NCBI RefSeq assembly: GCF_033100135.1
Contig: NZ_CP136920.1
Location: 2,093,501 to 2,157,500 of the forward strand
DNA: 64,000 nucleotides
Direction: 5' to 3'
Source: Rubellicoccus peritrichatus
GTDB lineage: Bacteria; Verrucomicrobiota; Verrucomicrobiia; Opitutales; Cerasicoccaceae
Shown: piece by piece, positions 58,548 to 64,000 of the stretch
Layout: every line of letters starts with the position of its first letter
Position numbering within the stretch: position 1 is the stretch's first letter
The notes under the pieces: model-generated
The model's database searches: none
The model's input: the letters and a program-made list of their open reading frames with translations, nothing else
What the model was told of the DNA's origin: nothing
Made by a program: the position numbers and the translations under genes

Positions 58548-60220
58548 AAGGAATCAGGTAAGACGAGTTTCCCGCCGATGACAAGAAAAGCTGTCAGCAA
58601 TCCGGGAGGAATGGCAAAGAACCAGGGACGGAAGCGGGGGAGTTGCATCGATGCGGAAAATCCAAGAAAGAGGCTGCAGACTGTGATGGTAGCAAGGCTG
58701 TCAGCTCGCCATTGCATCGGGTAGAAGAGGCCGGGAACACCAATAGCGAGATTGACGATTTTTTCGAGAATCCAGATCAGCGCCCAGTTGAGGTGGTTGA
58801 TCCAAATGCTGAGGACAGTCAGTCCGGTCATCCCAACAAGGACGGAGCTGGCTGCGATGACAATTACGACCGAAGCCAACGGGACAAGTGCCATGTTGAG
58901 GAGGATGGCTCCAGGGGTGAAGACACCAAAATATTGGACCGTTAATGGTGCACTGAAAACCGTGGCCGAAAGTGATACGGAAGCCGTCATCAGCGTCCAC
59001 CGCCAGGCTGTTGCCATGATGCGCTGCCGACGACTGAGGCCATGTTCGGGCAGATAACGGTAGGCTCGAAAGCGTTCGGATGACCAGTTGGCGAGTGGGA
59101 CACCATAAAGTAAAATACCGCCGACAACTGCATAGGAGAGTTGGAAGCCGGGTCGCAGAATTTCCTGTGGATTCCAGATTAGGACGAGCACAGCGGAAGC
59201 AAGTAGTGCGGAGAGTGAAGAGGGCTTGCGAACGAAAGCGACAGCACTCCAGAAAAATACTGCCATGAGGAAGGCTCGAATCGCCGAAGGAGGATGGCCA
59301 ACGATCATGACATAGGCAAAAACGAGCCCGAGCCCAAGAATGGCTCCAGCCCGTTTGGGTAACCTTAGGCGACTGAAGAGGAAAGCCAGCGCGCCTGCGA
59401 TGACAGCGATGTGCAGTCCGCTCACTGCAAAGAGATGCATTGTCCCGCTCTCAATGAAGATCTCTTTCTGGGAGCGTTGAAGTGCTTCCTTTCGCCCTAG
59501 CAACATGGCTTCTGAAATGCCGGCAAGTGACTTTTCTGAATCTGTTTCTGCGCCCGCAGTGAGTGTATTACGGAAACTGCGGTTAGTTGTTCGTGCCCAT
59601 TGTTCGATGGCTGGAGCAGGCTCCATCAGCGTCATGAGTTGGCCGGTTTCCAGCGAATAGTAGACACCACTTCGAAAAAGGAATGCAAAAAAGCCTTCGC
59701 TATCGAGTTCGGGATTTAGAGCGGAGAGTTTGCCCTTGGCTTCAAATATGGCACCAGTAGCCACTTCTTCCTGGAAGTCCTCTGGCCAGACTGCAAAGAA
59801 GCAACGTTGTCCCGGAAGGTCGGGCAGTAGTTTGGGGCCTTCTGTGATCGTGGCGAGTCCTGAGATTTGCCCATTGCGGCGGATTCCACCAAAGAGGCGG
59901 TCGATTTTTATAGTTACGATGGCCTCTCGCGGTGGGGGCAGCGGGAGCTTTGGAGGTTCGGGTTCCCGCATAATCCACCAGGACCAGGCCAGTAAGGTCG
60001 CGCCGAGCAGAAACAGAGTTCCCCAGATAGTTGCTTTGAAAGGCCTTGCTTTTGAACTAAGAGCAAAGGCTGCGCCGAGGAACATTAGCGCGATGGGTAT
60101 TAGCCAGATCGGGGAGGGGGTTGCTGCTGTGCCAAGCGCATAACCCCAAACCAGGGGGATGACCGCCCAGATGAGCGGAATATGTCCCGGCAGCTTGATT
60201 TGGCTGGTAGATTCTGGCAC
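58544..60220 (-). CDS. comEC: ComEC/Rec2-type DNA-uptake channel protein
   Basis: A 558-residue polytopic membrane protein. The N-terminal DUF4131-like part (about 1-190) contains two early transmembrane segments. The ComEC/Rec2 competence domain (about 215-540) contains GTMHLFAVSGLHIAVIAG (about 258-275), a family signature. It transports single-stranded DNA in natural transformation. The metallo-beta-lactamase extension found in longer homologues is missing. Confidence 0.9.
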   Translation of the reverse strand: MPESTSQIKLPGHIPLIWAVIPLVWGYALGTAATPSPIWLIPIALMFLGAAFALSSKARPFKATIWGTLFLLGATLLAWSWWIMREPEPPKLPLPPPREAIVTIKIDRLFGGIRRNGQISGLATITEGPKLLPDLPGQRCFFAVWPEDFQEEVATGAIFEAKGKLSALNPELDSEGFFAFLFRSGVYYSLETGQLMTLMEPAPAIEQWARTTNRSFRNTLTAGAETDSEKSLAGISEAMLLGRKEALQRSQKEIFIESGTMHLFAVSGLHIAVIAGALAFLFSRLRLPKRAGAILGLGLVFAYVMIVGHPPSAIRAFLMAVFFWSAVAFVRKPSSLSALLASAVLVLIWNPQEILRPGFQLSYAVVGGILLYGVPLANWSSERFRAYRYLPEHGLSRRQRIMATAWRWTLMTASVSLSATVFSAPLTVQYFGVFTPGAILLNMALVPLASVVIVIAASSVLVGMTGLTVLSIWINHLNWALIWILEKIVNLAIGVPGLFYPMQWRADSLATITVCSLFLGFSASMQLPRFRPWFFAIPPGLLTAFLVIGGKLVLPDSL

Positions 60221-60408
60221 TGACGGGAAAAAAGTGCGTCCTCATCCGTAATACGAGCTTTTACTTCAAAATACGGAGATTTCCATCAGGATGCTGAATT
60301 GAGAGTGGCAAGCTATGAAAGTGGATCATCTGTTTGACCTCTTGTTGTTTTCCTAACAAAATTGCGCTCGTCATGTGACACGAAGCAGCTTAAGCCTGTG
60401 CGCACTTT

Positions 60409-60909
60409 ATGAAGACAATCATTAATTTCTTTGCTGTAGCCCTGATTGCGCTTGTTTTTGCAGGTTGTGAAAAGGATGACCCGACGCATACCGTAAGATT
60501 CTTTCTCGAAAACCCTTCAGCTGGAAGGACCGGAGTTTGGGCCAAGCCATTGACCTTGGAAGGAAGTGGCCTGACTTATTATGTGAAGCCTGATCCATTG
60601 ATTACGGAGGCGAATATCACGAATATTCAGCTCGTAAAAGTGCAGTCCGGTCACATGGCCTTTCTCTTCCATTTGGACGAGTTTGGCACCCGTGCGCTTT
60701 ATCGAGCGTCGGTTGCTGACAACGGCCGGATGTTGATTTTAGTAGTCAATGGTAATGCAATCGGAGCTCGTCAGCTGGATGGGTCCATTTCCGATGGGCG
60801 CCTTTACACCTTTACTGAGCTATCTGATGAAGAGATGGAAAAACTTTACGAAGAGCTGGTTGATAACACGGCGGCTGTTCAGGAATTGAAGCGACACCAC
60901 GGATATTGA
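60409..60909 (+). CDS. lipoprotein resembling the SecD P1 head domain
   Basis: A 166-residue protein. A lipobox (ALVFAGC, Cys at about 20) marks a lipoprotein. The rest (about 50-140) resembles the SecDF P1 head domain, with LTYYVKPDPLITEANITNIQ and then LFHLDEFGTRALYRASVADN and VVNGNAIGARQLDGSISDG. No transmembrane partner is encoded next to it. A stand-alone, lipid-anchored version is unusual. The role is not known. Confidence 0.65.
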   Translation: MKTIINFFAVALIALVFAGCEKDDPTHTVRFFLENPSAGRTGVWAKPLTLEGSGLTYYVKPDPLITEANITNIQLVKVQSGHMAFLFHLDEFGTRALYRASVADNGRMLILVVNGNAIGARQLDGSISDGRLYTFTELSDEEMEKLYEELVDNTAAVQELKRHHGY

Positions 60910-60971
60910 TCCGCATCGAGAACGGTTTTGACTCAAGGTGATCTCCAATTCAGTTGCAAAGTAACGGTTCT

Positions 60972-61997
60972 ATGAATCATCGCTCTGGTTGGTTTTTACT
61001 TTTGTCATACTCCGTTTTGTTTGGACTGGTGGTCAATGCGGCCACAGCCGCAGAAATTTTTTGGCCAACGCCTGATTCGCGTTTTTTCGAAGGTGAGAGT
61101 GTCGATGTGATGCTTCAACCAACGGCGTCAGGCCGTTTGGAGTCTGCGCTCTTTGGTTGCGTTCGTAATGGTGGCAGGCGTTTCCATGAAGGCCTTGATT
61201 TGAAACCATTGCGTCGAGATCGCTCTGGTGAGGCTTCTGATCCCATTTACTCGGTCATGGCCGGGCGAGTTTCTTATGTGAACGCGAAAGCCGGGAACAG
61301 CAGCTATGGCCGTTACGTTGTGGTTGAGCATCTGGATGCGGATGTGCCGGTTTACACGCTCTATGCTCACCTTGCTTCGATTGAGCCTGGCATACGAGCA
61401 GGTTCGAGAGTCGAGGCCGGGCAGCGACTGGGGACAATGGGGCGTTCAGCAGGTGGTTATTCAATCCCGCGTAGTCGTGCTCATTTGCACTTCGAGATTG
61501 GGTTGGTCAAGACCAGTGATTTTGATGATTGGTATCGTCAACAAAGCTATGGCAGTCGCAATCTCCATGGCAATTACAACGGAATCAATATGATCGGTTC
61601 CAATCCGTTGACCTTTTTCGAGACAGTTCGTGCTGGGGAATTTGAGGATTTTTCCAGTTACTTTGCCAATCTGCCAACGGCTTTCACGGTTCGGGTGGCG
61701 ACGAGAACGCTGCCCGATTTTATCCTGCGTTACCCCAAATTGCTGACTCGCCCAATTCCACGTGACGGCGTGGCGGGCTGGGATATCGACTATACATGGT
61801 ATGGACTGCCCAAGCGCTGGACACCACTAACCGAAGAGGACGTGAGAACACGCCGCGAAGGCGATGTTACCCTTGTTTCATGGGATGAGTCTGTTTTTGA
61901 GGGACAGTGTCGTGCGACCCTTGTCTTTGATAGTAAAGGCAATCCCAGTATCGGTAAAAACCTCAAGAGCGACCTCAAGCTGATGTTTGGCTTTTGA
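60972..61997 (+). CDS. M23/LytM-family metallopeptidase
   Basis: A protein of about 341 residues. I prefer the ATG at 60972 because it is followed by a signal peptide (WFLLLSYSVLFGLVVNAATA); the frame is also open from a TTG at 60954. The M23 signature is present as FHEGLDLKP (His and Asp of the metal site) and AHLHFEIGL. It probably cleaves peptidoglycan crosslinks or is an inactive binding relative. The last 130 residues are an unassigned extension. Confidence 0.9.
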   Translation: MNHRSGWFLLLSYSVLFGLVVNAATAAEIFWPTPDSRFFEGESVDVMLQPTASGRLESALFGCVRNGGRRFHEGLDLKPLRRDRSGEASDPIYSVMAGRVSYVNAKAGNSSYGRYVVVEHLDADVPVYTLYAHLASIEPGIRAGSRVEAGQRLGTMGRSAGGYSIPRSRAHLHFEIGLVKTSDFDDWYRQQSYGSRNLHGNYNGINMIGSNPLTFFETVRAGEFEDFSSYFANLPTAFTVRVATRTLPDFILRYPKLLTRPIPRDGVAGWDIDYTWYGLPKRWTPLTEEDVRTRREGDVTLVSWDESVFEGQCRATLVFDSKGNPSIGKNLKSDLKLMFGF

Positions 61998-62152
61998 GGC
62001 TTGCCGGTTGTTCAATGGCTTATTTCCAATTCAACGGTCTAGGTGGCATATTCGTTAGGAATAGGTAAAAAAGTATCGTCATTGGTACCGGGTGTGTTCT
62101 ACTATCCTGTTGTAAATTTGCAAAGTCTCCCGAAATCCCCTTTATACGAGTA

Positions 62153-63466
62153 ATGCCTAGAAAGAGAAAACTGAATTTGCCCCTCCTTGAAGTGATTGGC
62201 ATCAGTATTGTGCTGCATGTTGCAGGCCTGTTGGTTCTTGGCGGCTTGACGCTTTACGAGGTCATGAGCGAACCGGAACCTGAGTTTGAGGCACCGCAGG
62301 TCGCGGAGCCCATTGATGTTAAGGAGCTTAAGGTGAAGGTTAACCTGAAGAAATCGGCAGAGAAGAGTGCTCCGCCGAGGCAGAAAATCGCCGTTCAGAA
62401 CATTTCGCAGCTCAATGTCCCGAATTTGGATTTGGATATGCCAACCTTGGATAACCGAGTTTCGATCGGTTTCAGTGGCGCTGGAGGTGGTCTCGGTCGT
62501 GGGTTTGGTTCCGGTGGAATTGATATCGCCAAGTCAGCCGTGAACTTTTTCGGTATTAAATCATCTGGCGAGCGAATCATGATCGTGGTTGATGCCTCGA
62601 AGTATATGTTGGAAGACCAAAAGGGTGGCATTCCAGCATACAAGATCATCAAGGATGAGGTTGCTCAAATTGTTCAGAACCTTTCTCCAGGAACGCTTTT
62701 CAATGTCATGTTCTATAATGGTGGCAACGTAGAAGCCTTTTCGCAGGTTATGATGCCGGCCACTCCCCAGAACAAAGATCGGCTTGGCAATTGGATTACG
62801 AAATTTAACGCCAATGAAAACTCGATCGCCAATGTTCGGGGTAATGTCAGCATTTCAGATAAATCGGTGAAGCCGATGGAAGGTTTGGCTTTTAATTGGA
62901 TCAAGGCAGCTCAGGCCGCGAATGAAATGAACAGTGACGCGATTTTTCTATTAGTAGGACAATGGCAGCACCACCCTCGCTACATTACTCCTGAGGAGAA
63001 ACAGAAGTACCTCAATGAAGTAAAGTGGGGAGAAGAAGAAGAAACCAAATGGGGAGAGGCAGTTAATGTCGCTCAGGCGTGGTTGAAAGAAGAGAATCAA
63101 AAGCGTAGAGCCTCAGGGAAGCCTATTAAGATTGTGCACAGCAATCATGTGCTCATTCATGAGCTTAAAGACCTAGGAGTTATAGAGAAAAGGCTGCGAC
63201 TGAAACCTGATGCGGCATTTAACCAGGAAGAGATCGTTAAATACATGCAGGGTATAGGTCGTAAATATGGCAAAGAGCACGATCGAAAGCCGGCTTCAAC
63301 CAACATAGTACTGTTTTTGGGTGCTGATGAGGATGAGGATGAAAACCGAGATGTTGAAAAGTTCAAGGATGTCGCCCGTAAGAATCGCGGTAAATTCAGG
63401 GTGCTCGAGGGAATGGATGCATTGGAGAATGTGACCACCAGAGGCAGTAGTCGTAGTCGAAGCTGA
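62153..63466 (+). CDS. vWA-like protein with TonB-type N-terminus
   Basis: A 437-residue protein. The N-terminal helix (LLEVIGISIVLHVAGLLVLG, about 10-29) and a following acidic/Pro-rich stretch (about 35-80) look like TonB. A Gly-rich linker (FSGAGGGLGRGFGSGGIDIA) precedes a vWA-type domain (about 140-420) where the metal-site motif reads VVDASKYML, a degenerate D-x-S-x-S. It is paralogous in layout to the protein at 49838. The vWA domain would stand where TonB normally has its C-terminal domain. Confidence 0.8.
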   Translation: MPRKRKLNLPLLEVIGISIVLHVAGLLVLGGLTLYEVMSEPEPEFEAPQVAEPIDVKELKVKVNLKKSAEKSAPPRQKIAVQNISQLNVPNLDLDMPTLDNRVSIGFSGAGGGLGRGFGSGGIDIAKSAVNFFGIKSSGERIMIVVDASKYMLEDQKGGIPAYKIIKDEVAQIVQNLSPGTLFNVMFYNGGNVEAFSQVMMPATPQNKDRLGNWITKFNANENSIANVRGNVSISDKSVKPMEGLAFNWIKAAQAANEMNSDAIFLLVGQWQHHPRYITPEEKQKYLNEVKWGEEEETKWGEAVNVAQAWLKEENQKRRASGKPIKIVHSNHVLIHELKDLGVIEKRLRLKPDAAFNQEEIVKYMQGIGRKYGKEHDRKPASTNIVLFLGADEDEDENRDVEKFKDVARKNRGKFRVLEGMDALENVTTRGSSRSRS

Positions 63467-63490
63467 CGCGTTGTTATTCTTCCATTTTAT

Positions 63491-63504
63491 CAGCCCATGG
63501 GCTG
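63491..63504. other. perfect 14-bp palindrome
   Basis: CAGCCCATGGGCTG at 63491-63504 lies between the vWA gene and the next gene. Followed by CTCTTT, so it may act as part of a terminator, or may be chance. Confidence 0.3.
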
Positions 63505-63554
63505 CTCTTTGGGATGAGATCAGCTATGGTAGCTGTATCCTGTTCTGCGAAAAA

Positions 63555-64000
63555 ATGAAAGCTGCAATCACATGCTTTTTCGTAGCACTCCTGCTTTGCA
63601 TGCCTGTCGTGCAAGCCAAGGATCCAGATTCGAGCAAATCAGGAAGTCATTCCCACATGTTCGAGTATGTTTTCGAATTTTACCCCGGATCCAACAACGC
63701 AGCAGCTCATTTCAAGGCTACTCTCACAAACATTACCGACAAAGACTTGCAGGTAATGGTCAACGATAAAGCTTTTCATTCGGCTCTCGAGATTACCAGT
63801 AAGTCGGACGAGGAGATCGAACTATTCATCGAGCATTATCGAACCCTGCTCCTTACTTCGACATGGTCTGAACCTATTGTTTCCCTTCCTTCCAAGAAGT
63901 CGATTGATTGGGAGGTACCTCTGAGTTCCCTCCTCACCTTGCACGGTAAGCCCGTGACGCACGATTTTTTGGCAGGACGACAAGTTGTGAGTGAAATGGC
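63555..64000 (+). CDS. secreted protein, 3' end outside window
   Basis: An open frame from ATG at 63555 to the window edge, about 148 codons. It starts with a signal peptide (ITCFFVALLLCMPVVQAKDP). The mature part so far (MFEYVFEFYPGSNNAAAHFK, then TLTNITDKDLQVMVND) looks beta-rich and resembles no family I can name. The C-terminus is not visible. Confidence 0.7.
   Translation, partial: MKAAITCFFVALLLCMPVVQAKDPDSSKSGSHSHMFEYVFEFYPGSNNAAAHFKATLTNITDKDLQVMVNDKAFHSALEITSKSDEEIELFIEHYRTLLLTSTWSEPIVSLPSKKSIDWEVPLSSLLTLHGKPVTHDFLAGRQVVSEM

Overview
The window looks like a marine or saline Verrucomicrobiota, most likely Opitutia (the Coraliomargarita/Puniceicoccales neighbourhood). This is inferred from gene content only: a Verru_Chthon pilus-type cassette gene, several PEP-CTERM proteins, SGLT-type symporters, XylR-like AraC regulators, many secreted polysaccharide-active proteins, and a C-terminal tail type common in that group.

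Layout. 1-17.9 kb is accessory carbohydrate territory. It holds a truncated LVIVD-repeat secreted protein, a tmRNA-like 3' fragment (about 3.52-3.58 kb), a SGLT-type symporter / AraC regulator / GH2 trio (3.7-8.75 kb), a membrane-anchored helical-repeat protein, a large secreted nucleoside-hydrolase-like protein with carbohydrate-binding modules, a pectate-lyase-like beta-helix protein, a PEP-CTERM protein and a second AraC regulator.

17.94-49.65 kb is a genomic island. It is bounded by a 34-bp direct repeat of the tRNA-Asp 3' end: the intact tRNA-Asp lies at the right edge, and the displaced 3' end with its original terminator lies at the left edge. The integrase survives only as an N-terminal scrap. 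The island encodes uronic-acid polysaccharide breakdown: a 1424-residue putative lyase with FN3 domains, a heparinase II/III-type lyase, a GH-D/GH31-like hydrolase, an enolase-superfamily sugar-acid dehydratase / RraA-like aldolase / SDR operon facing an IclR regulator, a Gfo/Idh/MocA oxidoreductase, a beta-propeller/symporter fusion and a XylR-type regulator. It also carries the Verru_Chthon cassette A gene, a pseudopilin and three PEP-CTERM proteins, two of them tandem duplicates. Centrally there is an inverted, internally deleted copy of the Verru_Chthon-plus-lyase block. It has produced an intact chimeric frame joining a prepilin-like N-terminus to a lyase catalytic domain.

49.7-64 kb looks like ordinary chromosome. 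It has two vWA membrane proteins with a TonB-like layout, a PQQ-type propeller protein, an orphan histidine kinase, an outer-membrane barrel, two secreted coiled-coil proteins, an AbrB/Doc toxin-antitoxin pair, ComEC with a small partner, a SecD-P1-like lipoprotein and an M23 peptidase.

Together the island reads as a self-contained locus: extracellular cleavage of an acidic polysaccharide, uptake by the fused symporter, then sugar-acid catabolism under IclR and XylR-like control. The substrate cannot be fixed from sequence. No sulfatases are present, which argues weakly against a heavily sulfated substrate.
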